A stretch of DNA of 64,000 nt from Dorea sp. D27 (GTDB lineage Bacteria; Bacillota; Clostridia; Lachnospirales; Lachnospiraceae). The stretch is from positions 687,794-751,793 of the forward strand of contig NZ_KQ236744.1 of assembly GCF_001185345.1 (NCBI RefSeq), in the 5' to 3' direction. The notes under the pieces were generated by a model. The model saw only the letters and a program-made list of their open reading frames with translations. It ran no database searches and had not been told where the DNA came from. Within the stretch, counting starts at the first letter, position 1; each line of letters opens with the position of its first letter. Both the position numbers and the translations under genes were made by a program. This document shows, piece by piece, positions 7,280-15,567 of the stretch.

Positions 7280-9661
7280 ATGGGACTTTTGCTGATTGCC
7301 AGAGATAACATCAGGAGAAAGAAAGGCAACACGTTCCTGTTCTTTCTGCTTGTGGCGCTATCCGTACTGCTGCTCTATGTCGGAATATCCGTGGTCACCA
7401 ATATCGACAATGTCATAGACAGCAGGAATGCACATGTTAATGGCGCAGACTATCTTCTGTTCACCGGCAGCAGCCACACGCAGGAGATAGCAGAGATATT
7501 AAAGGAGCAGAAAGAAACCGCGTATATGGAGCGGGAGAAGGCGCTCTACGCTACTGGCGCCAAATTTTATAAGGAGGGAGAGAAAGCAGCGGACGCAGAT
7601 CAGCTGGAATTTTTCTTCTTTGAAAAAGACGCCGCGCGTAAACTGTCCGTCATACAGATTATAGATGAGGGCAAAGAATGGAACGATAACTCCGTCTTGC
7701 TCCCATATTATATGAAGACCGGTATGGGTTATGAGACAGGGGATGTGCTCTGTGTGGACTATAAGAATCAGGTATATCAATTCCAGGTGTATGGGTTTAC
7801 AGAAGATGTTATGTTTGCCACCCCAAATAACCTGCCGGCAGTAAAATGCTTTATATCTGCCGATGCATTTGCCGCATATTCAGACGCGTGGGATAAGGAT
7901 ATGGCGTACCGTGTCAAACTGGATAAGGGATATGACACGGCAGAATTCTCAGATAAGATGCAGGATGTGCTGAGCGCCGATATAGCAGATTACCAGCAGG
8001 TACTCAACTGGACGCTGGACTATAGCACGATGCGGACAGGAACCGGCGTCGCCGCAAATATATTTATGGGGATACTGACTGCATTTGCAGTGCTGCTCGT
8101 ACTTATATCGCTCGTAATCGTAAGGTTTAATATCCGTAATGCAATCGAAATGAATATAAGGAATATCGGGATGCTGAAAGCGTGCGGGTACACGGGAAGC
8201 CAGCTCAGAAGGGCCTCCATGCTGGAATATCTCCTGACAGGTCTGCTTGGCATAGGCGCAGGGCTGGCTATTGCGCAATCCGCTTCCGGAATCGTCGGAA
8301 ATATCATATCTGCTTCCCTTGGACTTCAGTGGGATATGGGAGCAGATATACGGAGCGCCGCCATCAGTACTGCGGCCGTAATGGTACTGATTCTTGCGGC
8401 GGTATATATAAGCTGCCGGAAATATAAGAAGATTACCCCGCTGGACGCCATGAGAAATGGAATGCACAGCCATAATTTTAAGAGGAACCACGTACCGCTT
8501 TCCACGACGCATCTGCCTCTTCATGCTGCGGTCGGGATGAAGCATGTGCTGCTGGACAGAAGGCGGACACTTGCATTTGGCGGCATTGTCGCACTGCTTT
8601 CCTTCTGCGCCCAGATGTCTTTTGGCATCTACGACAATTACGCCGTACAGGACAGGAAACTGATAGAAGTGACCGGATTTGAGACTCCCGATATTACAAC
8701 GGCCGTAAAAGAGGCAGATCCTAAGAAGGCGGAAGTATTACAGGCAGAGCTGGAAGATAAACTGTACGCTGTAGATGGAATCTCTCATATCGTCGCGTAC
8801 ACTGCAGACGATGTGACCTGTACTTACAAAGGCGGCAAAGAAGGTGTCAACTGTGACGCTTATGACGACACGGAACATCTGCGTATCGACAATGTGGTAG
8901 AAGGCAGAAGGCCTAAGCTGGACAATGAAGTGATGCTCTCCACCGTGATTGCCGACAGGCTCGGAGCCGGTACGGGAGACGTCGTATACCTTAAGCTGGG
9001 GGGCAGCAGGCAGGATTACCTCGTCACGGGGCTGAGCCAGGGCATGAACCATCTCGGGAAAAAAGCGATGGTCACGAAGGAGGGATTTGCACGGATCAAA
9101 CCAGATATCGTTCCGGAGCTGTATATCTATCTCGACGAAGATAAGGATGTACCGTCCATGGTAAATGAAATCAAAGGAATTGTAAAAGGAAAAGATGTGA
9201 CAGTCACGAATTTCCTGGATTATATATCAGTTTCGCTCGGCTCTATAAAATCAGTCATGAAGGTACTCTGTATCGTTATGTTTGGCGCGGTCAACCTTGT
9301 CATTGCACTCATACTCATACTGCTCGTCAAGACGCAGATCGTGCGAGAACAGCGGCAGCTGGGCATATATAAGGCGCTCGGTTGTACGACGAGGCAGCTC
9401 ATACTGCAGACGACCATGAGTTATATTCCGGTTGTGCTGTCTGGCGCACTGTTTGGAAGCGCTGCGGCCTGGTTCGGAACAGAACCGTCGCTCATTCTCT
9501 GTTTTTCAGCTTTTGGTATCAAAAAGTGCGGGCTTGATATGAACATTGGCGCAATGGCCGCAATCGTGGCCGCAATTGTTCTGTGGGCATGGCTGGCAGC
9601 AGTGGTCTGGTCCATGAGAATCAGAAAAATAGAACCTTGCAGAATGATTGAGGAAGTGTAA
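7280..9661 (+). CDS. ABC exporter permease with two FtsX domains
   Basis: A 793-residue membrane protein with the duplicated FtsX layout. TM1 (TFLFFLLVALSVLLLYVGI) precedes an external domain of ~200 residues and three TMs (about 255-385). The second half repeats this: TM (FGGIVALLSFCAQMSFG), an external domain and three C-terminal TMs. The LKACGYT and YKALGCT loops are the cytoplasmic coupling motifs typical of FtsX/MacB permeases. ATG 7280 lies 2 bases after the ATPase stop, with a GGGGTGG ribosome site. Such pairs export or sense antimicrobial peptides, lipids or lipoproteins; the substrate is unknown. Confidence 0.9.
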   Translation: MGLLLIARDNIRRKKGNTFLFFLLVALSVLLLYVGISVVTNIDNVIDSRNAHVNGADYLLFTGSSHTQEIAEILKEQKETAYMEREKALYATGAKFYKEGEKAADADQLEFFFFEKDAARKLSVIQIIDEGKEWNDNSVLLPYYMKTGMGYETGDVLCVDYKNQVYQFQVYGFTEDVMFATPNNLPAVKCFISADAFAAYSDAWDKDMAYRVKLDKGYDTAEFSDKMQDVLSADIADYQQVLNWTLDYSTMRTGTGVAANIFMGILTAFAVLLVLISLVIVRFNIRNAIEMNIRNIGMLKACGYTGSQLRRASMLEYLLTGLLGIGAGLAIAQSASGIVGNIISASLGLQWDMGADIRSAAISTAAVMVLILAAVYISCRKYKKITPLDAMRNGMHSHNFKRNHVPLSTTHLPLHAAVGMKHVLLDRRRTLAFGGIVALLSFCAQMSFGIYDNYAVQDRKLIEVTGFETPDITTAVKEADPKKAEVLQAELEDKLYAVDGISHIVAYTADDVTCTYKGGKEGVNCDAYDDTEHLRIDNVVEGRRPKLDNEVMLSTVIADRLGAGTGDVVYLKLGGSRQDYLVTGLSQGMNHLGKKAMVTKEGFARIKPDIVPELYIYLDEDKDVPSMVNEIKGIVKGKDVTVTNFLDYISVSLGSIKSVMKVLCIVMFGAVNLVIALILILLVKTQIVREQRQLGIYKALGCTTRQLILQTTMSYIPVVLSGALFGSAAAWFGTEPSLILCFSAFGIKKCGLDMNIGAMAAIVAAIVLWAWLAAVVWSMRIRKIEPCRMIEEV

Positions 9662-9690
9662 TATAGTCCATCAAAAGATAACATATGGAA

Positions 9691-9763
9691 TTTTGCTTGC
9701 TGCACAATGATGTTATAATCCGTATAAGAACTTAAGCTTATTGAACTGCCCATGTTCAATGAG
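9691..9763 (+). promoter_or_regulatory. Extended -10 promoter with downstream inverted-repeat operator
   Basis: TGTTATAAT (TATAAT 9714-9719, with the TGn extension) follows a weak TTTTGC at 9691-9696. Downstream, CTTATTGAAC (9737-9746), 7 bases and GTTCAATGAG (9754-9763) form an inverted repeat with one mismatch. The same arms with another 7-base spacer occur at 43664-43690, so this is probably a protein-binding site downstream of the start point. Confidence 0.6.
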
Positions 9764-9818
9764 GTATAAACGTGAAGAACATGATTTCAGTCTATTCAAA
9801 AGACAGGAGGATATGAAG

Positions 9819-10883
9819 ATGAGTGAGAAGATTCCAGAAAAAATGTCAGGGATGAAGCTTCCGGGCGGAGCCAAAGTACAGCCGGTCACGTGTGATGTGC
9901 CAAAGCCGGGACCGGGGCAGGTGCTTCTGAAGATGAAGGCTGCCAGCTTGTGCGGAAGTGATCTGAAGTATATCTATTTTGAACACACGGATAAGACCGG
10001 CGGGGCCAGATACGATGACGTCATCGCCGGACATGAACCGAGCGGGCAGGTCGTGGCCGTCGGGGACAAAGTAGATGATTTTAAAGAAGGGGACCGTGTC
10101 GTCGTATACCATATCCAGGGCTGCGGATACTGTGACGAATGCCGCAAAGGATTCTATATCAACTGCCAGCAGCCGGAGAGAAGAGCGTACGGATGGCAGA
10201 GGGACGGTGCACTGGCGGAATATATGGTTGCAGACGCGGATACATGCATCCACCTCCCGGATTTCCTGACTTATGAAGACGGGGCCATGATAGCATGCGG
10301 ATTTGGCACTGCCTATCAGGGGCTCTTAAGAGCCAATGTCTCCGGTAATGACAGGGTGCTCGTCATGGGGCTTGGGCCGGTAGGACAGGCAGCCCTCATC
10401 CTGGCCAAAGCGCTTGGAGCCCAGACAGTTGGCGTAGATATCTCGGAAGAAAGAATGGAGATGGCCAGGAAAATCGGTGCGGATGAGGTTCTTGCCGGTG
10501 ATGACAGTGTGGTAGAGAATGTTATGAAACTCACCGGAGGCAAAGGGGTGGAGGTGGCCGTAGACTGTTCCGGCAGCAGCGTAGGACGGCACAGATGCCT
10601 GGAGGCGGCCAGAATGTGGGGCAACGTCGTATTTCTTGGAGAACAGGGAACCGTGACGTTTGAGCCGAGCCCGCTTCTGCTGCATAAGAATCTTACGCTC
10701 CACGGTTCCTGGGTGACATCCGTAGGCAATATGGAGAAGCTCGTAGAACTGCTCGACAGGAAGAAGATACATCCGAGCCAGATTATTACGCACCGCTTCC
10801 CTCTGAAGGAGACGGACAAAGCGTTCGAAGTGTTTGCGACCGGCAAAACAGGCAAAGTATGCATCAATCACGAGATGGAATAG
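9819..10883 (+). CDS. Zinc-dependent medium-chain alcohol (polyol) dehydrogenase
   Basis: A 354-residue MDR-family oxidoreductase. The catalytic zinc ligands appear as Cys in ASLCGSD and His-Glu in GHEPSG; the structural zinc site is a four-Cys lobe (GCGYCDECRKGFYINC). The nucleotide-binding region has GLGPVGQ, and the acidic Asp in VGVDIS favours NAD(H). The family oxidises a secondary hydroxyl of a polyol or threonine-like substrate; given the neighbours, a polyol-to-ketose step is likely. ATG 9819 sits 8 bases after GGAGG; the ATG at 9813 is too close. It is followed after 14 bases by the M24 gene, so the two form an operon. Confidence 0.88.
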   Translation: MSEKIPEKMSGMKLPGGAKVQPVTCDVPKPGPGQVLLKMKAASLCGSDLKYIYFEHTDKTGGARYDDVIAGHEPSGQVVAVGDKVDDFKEGDRVVVYHIQGCGYCDECRKGFYINCQQPERRAYGWQRDGALAEYMVADADTCIHLPDFLTYEDGAMIACGFGTAYQGLLRANVSGNDRVLVMGLGPVGQAALILAKALGAQTVGVDISEERMEMARKIGADEVLAGDDSVVENVMKLTGGKGVEVAVDCSGSSVGRHRCLEAARMWGNVVFLGEQGTVTFEPSPLLLHKNLTLHGSWVTSVGNMEKLVELLDRKKIHPSQIITHRFPLKETDKAFEVFATGKTGKVCINHEME

Positions 10884-10897
10884 AAGAGGGGGAGATT

Positions 10898-11971
10898 ATG
10901 GAGGCGGTAGAACGGATCAGGAAGTGGCTTGAAGAAAATAACTATGACGGTGTGCTTCTGAACCGGAGGGATAACTATACCTGGGTCAGCAAAGGTGCCA
11001 AAAGCAATGTAGTGTCCAACAGCGAAAATGGTGCAGCGTACTATGCCATAAGGCGGGACGGTATCGACCTGCTGGCGGACAGCAGCGATCTTCACCGCAT
11101 GGACACGGAACAGAACCCGCTCGGGGCAGATCCGGTGCTTCTCCCATGGTATGTATCCAAGGATGCACAGATAAAAGACTATATAGGGGGAAGACGGTTT
11201 GCTTCAGACACAGGGACAGCAGGTACTGCAAATGTACAGGAAGAGCTGGCTGAGCTGCGTCTGAGGCTTACGGAAGAGGAAGTGGCGCGCTATGAAAAGG
11301 CTGGAGAACTGTGTGCGGATATCGTCGAAGGGGTCTGTGCGGAGGCGAGGCCGGGGATGACGGAAAACGATATCGCACATATGCTCAGTTGCCGCTGCAT
11401 CCAGAACGGGGTAAGCCCCGATTGCGTACTTGCAGGCGCTGATGGGCGTATCCTGTCATACCGTCATCCGGTTCCGGCCGGAAAGAAAATAGAAAAAAGC
11501 CTGATGGTTGTCCTCGGCGGAGAGCAATACGGCTTGTACACGAGTCTGACGAGAATGGTATATTTTGCCCGGGTGCCGGAAGAGATCAAAGAGCGGTACG
11601 AAAAGACGCAGTATATCTTTGCGTGTATGCAGACGATGATGCGGGACGGGATGACCTATAAAGAATACTTTGAAAAAGTAAAGGCACTATACGCGGAGGC
11701 GGGGTATGACGGCGAATGGAAGATGCATCACCAGGGAGGGCCGACCGGATATGCATGCAGGGAATTTATCCCGGCTCCAGGCGACGAGCGGACAATCCGC
11801 GAAGGCCAGGCTTACGCGTGGAATCCTACGATTCTCGGTACAAAGTGCGAGGAGACTACCTATCTCGGGGCCGATGGGGTAAGGATACTGTCCATGTCTT
11901 CTAACTGGCCCCGACGAATCATTGATACGCCACATGGGATGATAGAAGTGGCGGAAATTCTGAAACGATAG
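10898..11971 (+). CDS. M24-family (creatinase/prolidase-like) protein with degenerate metal site
   Basis: This 357-residue protein has an N-terminal creatinase-like domain (about 1-125) and a C-terminal pita-bread domain. HHQGGPTGYACREF and CEETTYLG keep the His and Glu regions of the family. The two metal-binding Asp residues are missing: where peptidases have D-x-G ... S-D-x-T-R, this protein reads VVLGGEQYG and YTSLTR. Creatinase also works without metal, so a non-peptidase hydrolase is possible. ATG 10898 follows GAGGGGGAG. It is co-transcribed with the dehydrogenase at 9819. Confidence 0.8.
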   Translation: MEAVERIRKWLEENNYDGVLLNRRDNYTWVSKGAKSNVVSNSENGAAYYAIRRDGIDLLADSSDLHRMDTEQNPLGADPVLLPWYVSKDAQIKDYIGGRRFASDTGTAGTANVQEELAELRLRLTEEEVARYEKAGELCADIVEGVCAEARPGMTENDIAHMLSCRCIQNGVSPDCVLAGADGRILSYRHPVPAGKKIEKSLMVVLGGEQYGLYTSLTRMVYFARVPEEIKERYEKTQYIFACMQTMMRDGMTYKEYFEKVKALYAEAGYDGEWKMHHQGGPTGYACREFIPAPGDERTIREGQAYAWNPTILGTKCEETTYLGADGVRILSMSSNWPRRIIDTPHGMIEVAEILKR

Positions 11972-11991
11972 CCCGGTGACATGCCGGGCTA
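11969..11991 (+). other. Stem-loop at the end of the dehydrogenase-M24 operon
   Basis: TAGCCCGG (11969-11976, including the stop codon) pairs with CCGGGCTA (11984-11991) around a 7-base loop. No T-run follows, so it is more likely an mRNA 3' end stabiliser or weak terminator than a classic one. Confidence 0.5.
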
Positions 11992-12036
11992 TCTGGCAAA
12001 TTCACCAAATTCTTTAGCTGTGTCGAAAATTATATG

Positions 12037-12102
12037 TTGACTTTTTCCCATAAAATGGTAATATTATACTTAATTAAGGACTTTATTAAATACTTTATTA
12101 AA
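12037..12102 (+). promoter_or_regulatory. Promoter and tandem boxes of the ROK regulator gene
   Basis: TTGACT (12037-12042), a 16-base spacer and TAATAT (12059-12064). Just downstream ACTTTATTAAA occurs twice in tandem (12080-12090 and 12092-12102, 12-base period), a candidate binding site for autoregulation by the ROK protein. Confidence 0.5.
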
Positions 12103-12152
12103 GTTTTGGCGAAAAGTGCGCGTATCATAGAATATAGTGAAAGGAGGGGTGG

Positions 12153-13328
12153 ATGGTGATACAGAGAACGAACAATTCAGAGGTGAAGAAGCTGAACCGG
12201 AACCGCGTTTTTCGTTATATAAACAGTAAGAACAGAACTTCTATGCCGGATATCGCTGCCGCGCTTGATATGAGCGGACCTACAGTGCTGCAGATAGTAA
12301 AAGAACTAAAAGAAGCGCATGTCGTCTGCGACGCCGGGGAATTTGAATCTACAGGCGGCAGGAAGGCAAAGGCGCTTGCAGCAGTAAAGGATGCCAGATA
12401 TGCGGTGGGAATCGAGATAACCCGGAACCATATCGGAATGGTTCTGACGGATATGACGGAGACCGTGCTGAAACATGTGCGTATGCGGAGAGCCTTTACA
12501 TATGAGGACGAGTACTTTGTTCAGCTTGGTGAGGCGCTGGCGGACTTCATCGGGGAGGATAAGGCAGTTAGTGAAAAGGTTGCAGGTGTGGGAATATCTG
12601 TCCCCTCTATCGTGGACAGCAATGAGAACCATATCACATATTCGAGGGCGCTGGATCTGTATGATATAGATGGGGAGGTGTTTTCCCGCCATATTCCGTA
12701 TCCATGCGTATTGATTAACGATGCCAACGCCGCGGCCGCCACAGAGTGCATCGCGGACAGGCAGCTGGAGAGCATGATATACCTGTCCCTGAGCAATACG
12801 GTGGGCGGTGCGGTCGTGTTCCGGCAGGAGACCGGACAGGAGGAAGCGGGGAGCCCGCTGGTCAGCGTGTTTGAGAATATGTATATCGGGAGGCACTGGC
12901 ACAGCGGTGAATTCGGGCATATGGTCATACATCCTGGTGGCAAGACATGCTACTGCGGCAAAAAAGGATGTGTAGATGCGTACTGTTCCGCGCTTTGCCT
13001 GGCGGAATACACGGACGGTTATCTGGAACGCTTTTTTGACAGAATGGAGGATGGGGATCTTGAACTTGTGAACGTATGGGAGGACTATCTGGACGACCTG
13101 GCTATCACGGTTGATAACCTGAGAATGTGTTTTGACTGCGATATAGTGCTCGGAGGCTATGTCGGGAGCTGTATCGGTCCCTATATCAAGGAGCTGCAGA
13201 AAAGGGTGGCGGAAAAGAACATCTTTGAAGGGGGAGGGACTTATGTCCGTGCCTGCAGATACCAGAAAGCCGCATCGGCTTTAGGGGCCGCGGTCTATTA
13301 TATTGAAAACTTTATAAATTCTATATAG
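12153..13328 (+). CDS. ROK family transcriptional regulator
   Basis: A 391-residue XylR/NagC-type regulator. It has an N-terminal winged helix (about 10-75, TSMPDIAAALDMSGPTVLQI) and a ROK sugar-binding domain. It keeps the ROK Asp in INDANAAAATE and the zinc-finger-like CYCGKKGCVDAYCS motif. ATG 12153 is preceded by AAGGAGG. Regulators of this family are usually repressors released by a sugar. The dehydrogenase follows 23 bases downstream, and the SDR and ABC importer follow further on; together with the second ROK gene at 19319 it probably controls this block. Confidence 0.9.
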   Translation: MVIQRTNNSEVKKLNRNRVFRYINSKNRTSMPDIAAALDMSGPTVLQIVKELKEAHVVCDAGEFESTGGRKAKALAAVKDARYAVGIEITRNHIGMVLTDMTETVLKHVRMRRAFTYEDEYFVQLGEALADFIGEDKAVSEKVAGVGISVPSIVDSNENHITYSRALDLYDIDGEVFSRHIPYPCVLINDANAAAATECIADRQLESMIYLSLSNTVGGAVVFRQETGQEEAGSPLVSVFENMYIGRHWHSGEFGHMVIHPGGKTCYCGKKGCVDAYCSALCLAEYTDGYLERFFDRMEDGDLELVNVWEDYLDDLAITVDNLRMCFDCDIVLGGYVGSCIGPYIKELQKRVAEKNIFEGGGTYVRACRYQKAASALGAAVYYIENFINSI

Positions 13329-13351
13329 AGAAGTGAAAGGAGCAGAAGAAG

Positions 13352-14401
13352 ATGGATGGGATGATGAAGGTTGCAGTAATGAATGGAATTGGGGAGATGG
13401 GCTATACCGAGCGCCCGATACCGCAGGTTAAAGATGATGAAGTACTTGTGAAGCTGGAGTATGTTGGAATCTGCGGCAGCGACATGCATTATTACGAGAT
13501 GGGAAGAATCGGGGACTATATCGTAGAGCCGCCGTTTGTTCTCGGACATGAACCAGGCGGAACCGTCGTTGAAGTGGGGAAGAACGTGACCCATCTGAAA
13601 CGAGGCGACCGTGTGGCGCTGGAGCCGGGGAAGACATGCGGCAAATGCAGGTTCTGCAGAGAAGGGAAGTACAACCTCTGCCCTGACGTGGTGTTCTTCG
13701 CGACCCCTCCCGTTGATGGCGTATTCCAGGAATATGTGGCACATCCGGAAGATTTGTGCTTTAAGCTGCCGGAGAATGTCAGCACGCTGGAAGGTGCGCT
13801 GATTGAACCGCTGGCGGTAGGCTTCCATGCGGCAAAGCAGGGAGATGCCCATGCAGGACAGACGGCGGTCGTATTCGGAGCAGGCTGTATCGGCCTCGTG
13901 TCCATGATGGCATTAAAGGCATGCGGAGTGTCCAGGGTGTATGTGGTGGATGTCATGCAGAAGCGTCTGGACAAGGCGCTGGAACTCGGGGCCGACGGCG
14001 TTATCAACGGGAAGGAAGATGACGTGCTTGCAATGGCAAAGGAACTGACGGACGGAGAAGGCTTTGATCTGGCAATTGAGACCGCGGGTACAGAGATTAC
14101 GACAAACCAGGCAATCCAGGCAGTACGAAAAGGATCCAACATCGTCCTTGTCGGCTATGGCAAGACAGGTATGATGAATATGATGATGAGCCTTGCCCTT
14201 GACAAGGAAGTTACATTTAAAACAGTATTCCGCTACCGCCATATCTATCCGATGGCCATTGATGCGGTGGCTCAGGGAAAGGTGGATTTAAAGGGAATAG
14301 CCACGCACATCTTCCGCTTTGACGACATACAGACGGCGATGGACAGAAGCGTGAACGAAAAGAGCGAGATAGTGAAAGCAGTCGTAAAAATTGCAGAATA
14401 G
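13352..14401 (+). CDS. Sorbitol/xylitol-type zinc-dependent polyol dehydrogenase
   Basis: A 349-residue MDR enzyme strongly resembling the sorbitol (L-iditol 2-) and xylitol dehydrogenase branch. Catalytic zinc motifs are GICGSDMHYYEMG and GHEPGGTV; the structural Cys lobe is KTCGKCRFCREGKYNLC; the cofactor site GAGCIGL is followed by the Asp in VYVVDVM, typical of NAD use. The IEPLAVGFHA motif is also typical of this branch. It would oxidise a C2 hydroxyl of a polyol to a ketose. It follows the ROK regulator by 23 bases and is presumably co-transcribed; GAAAGGAG precedes ATG 13352. Confidence 0.9.
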   Translation: MDGMMKVAVMNGIGEMGYTERPIPQVKDDEVLVKLEYVGICGSDMHYYEMGRIGDYIVEPPFVLGHEPGGTVVEVGKNVTHLKRGDRVALEPGKTCGKCRFCREGKYNLCPDVVFFATPPVDGVFQEYVAHPEDLCFKLPENVSTLEGALIEPLAVGFHAAKQGDAHAGQTAVVFGAGCIGLVSMMALKACGVSRVYVVDVMQKRLDKALELGADGVINGKEDDVLAMAKELTDGEGFDLAIETAGTEITTNQAIQAVRKGSNIVLVGYGKTGMMNMMMSLALDKEVTFKTVFRYRHIYPMAIDAVAQGKVDLKGIATHIFRFDDIQTAMDRSVNEKSEIVKAVVKIAE

Positions 14402-14476
14402 CCGTAAGTTTGCCAAATAAATAACATTATGCAAATTACATGAATTTATAAAAAAAATATTGTGTAACATTGCATA

Positions 14477-14541
14477 TTGCACAGTCATGTGCTTTTGATA
14501 TATAATTATATAAATTGAATTTATAAAATAGATTTATAAAA
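14477..14541 (+). promoter_or_regulatory. Promoter and repeated GAATTTATAAAA boxes upstream of the SDR gene
   Basis: TTGCAC (14477-14482), an 18-base spacer and TATAAT (14501-14506). GAATTTATAAAA occurs at 14442-14453 and 14517-14528, and GATTTATAAAA at 14531-14541, bracketing the promoter. These are candidate sites for one of the ROK regulators. The surrounding gap (14402-14721) has no gene; it also holds a terminator and an inverted repeat, listed separately. Confidence 0.5.
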
Positions 14542-14605
14542 GTGGTATGTGTAAGAAAGCTATACTTTTCTGTTCACCGGCAAAATCACAGAAATGGGCA
14601 TGAAA

Positions 14606-14628
14606 AAAACGCCTGATTAAGGCGTTTT
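14606..14628 (+). terminator. Hairpin terminator between dehydrogenase and SDR genes
   Basis: AAAACGCCT (14606-14614) pairs with AGGCGTTTT (14620-14628) around a 5-base loop. Only four Ts end the stem. Because the predicted promoter lies upstream of it, it could act either as the terminator of the dehydrogenase transcript or as an attenuator for the SDR/ABC operon. Confidence 0.65.
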
Positions 14629-14643
14629 CAATAAAAAACAAGA

Positions 14644-14672
14644 CTGTTCATAAAAGTATACTTTATGAACAG
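14644..14672. promoter_or_regulatory. 11-bp inverted repeat in the SDR leader
   Basis: CTGTTCATAAA, 7 bases (agtatac), TTTATGAACAG: a perfect inverted repeat 50 bases before the SDR start. It may be an operator, or in RNA a hairpin that competes with the terminator just upstream. Its binding protein is unknown. Confidence 0.5.
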
Positions 14673-14721
14673 CGGCAAAGCAATATTAAGCAGAACGGCT
14701 AGCAACCGGGAGGAGGACGAA

Positions 14722-15498
14722 ATGGGAATTATCGAAAGTATGAGACTGGACGGCAAAGCAATCTATGTAACAGGTGCTGCAAGCGGGATTGGCAAATGCG
14801 CTGCTACGGCATTTGCGGAAGCCGGTGCGGACGTGGCCATCGTGGATATCAATCTGGAAGGCGCTGAAGAAGCTGCAAAGGAGATTAAAGAAGCTACAGG
14901 TTCCAAGACAATCGCAATCCAGTGCGATGTTACGAAAAAGGACCAGGTAGAAGCAATGGTTGCAAAAGTTGTAGATACATATGGAAAGCTGGATGCCTGC
15001 TACAATAACGCTGGTATCGCGGTGAACGCTCCCGCGGAGGAGATGACATTCGAACAGTGGCAGAAAGTAATCGATATTAACCTTACAGGTGTATTTCTCT
15101 GTGCTACAGCGGCCGGAAGGGTGATGCTGAAACAGGGACATGGATCCATCATAAATACCGCTTCCATGTCAGGGCATATCGTGAATGTACCGCAGCCACA
15201 GTGCGCATACAATGCTTCGAAGGCCGGTGTAAGCCAGCTGACCAAATCACTTGCGGTAGAGTGGGCCAAGAAGGGCGTACGGGTCAACTGCATAAGCCCC
15301 GGATATATAGGAACTGAACTGATTATGAATGCAGAACACCTGAAACCATTGATTACACAGTGGAATGCAATGGCACCGATGGGAAGACTTGGAAAGCCTG
15401 AGGAGCTTCAGTCGATTCTCGTATACCTTGCAGGGGACACCAGTACGTTTACAACAGGATCCGATATCATCGTAGACGGAGCATTTACCTGCTTCTAA
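14722..15498 (+). CDS. Short-chain dehydrogenase/reductase (polyol/ketose type)
   Basis: This 258-residue classical SDR has the cofactor motif TGAASGIG (near 16-23), the Asp in VDIN that favours NAD(H), NNAG, catalytic Ser in TASMSG and the YNASKAG (YxxxK) motif. ATG 14722 follows GGAGGACGAA; an upstream in-frame ATG at 14665 falls inside an inverted repeat and is unlikely. The gene leads the ABC importer operon and follows the polyol dehydrogenase. It probably reduces a ketose or oxidises a polyol imported by that transporter (L-xylulose reductase or sorbitol dehydrogenase-like activity); the exact substrate is unclear. Confidence 0.85.
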   Translation: MGIIESMRLDGKAIYVTGAASGIGKCAATAFAEAGADVAIVDINLEGAEEAAKEIKEATGSKTIAIQCDVTKKDQVEAMVAKVVDTYGKLDACYNNAGIAVNAPAEEMTFEQWQKVIDINLTGVFLCATAAGRVMLKQGHGSIINTASMSGHIVNVPQPQCAYNASKAGVSQLTKSLAVEWAKKGVRVNCISPGYIGTELIMNAEHLKPLITQWNAMAPMGRLGKPEELQSILVYLAGDTSTFTTGSDIIVDGAFTCF

Positions 15499-15567
15499 AG
15501 GGATCCCAAACAGGATAGCTGATAGCAAAAGCTATAAAATAATATATTTCAAGGAGGAAAACGTATT

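Noticed and set aside
12100..12120. Possible catabolite-responsive element in ttttggcgaaaa
   Set aside because: The symmetry breaks at the centre and it does not fit the usual cre pattern.
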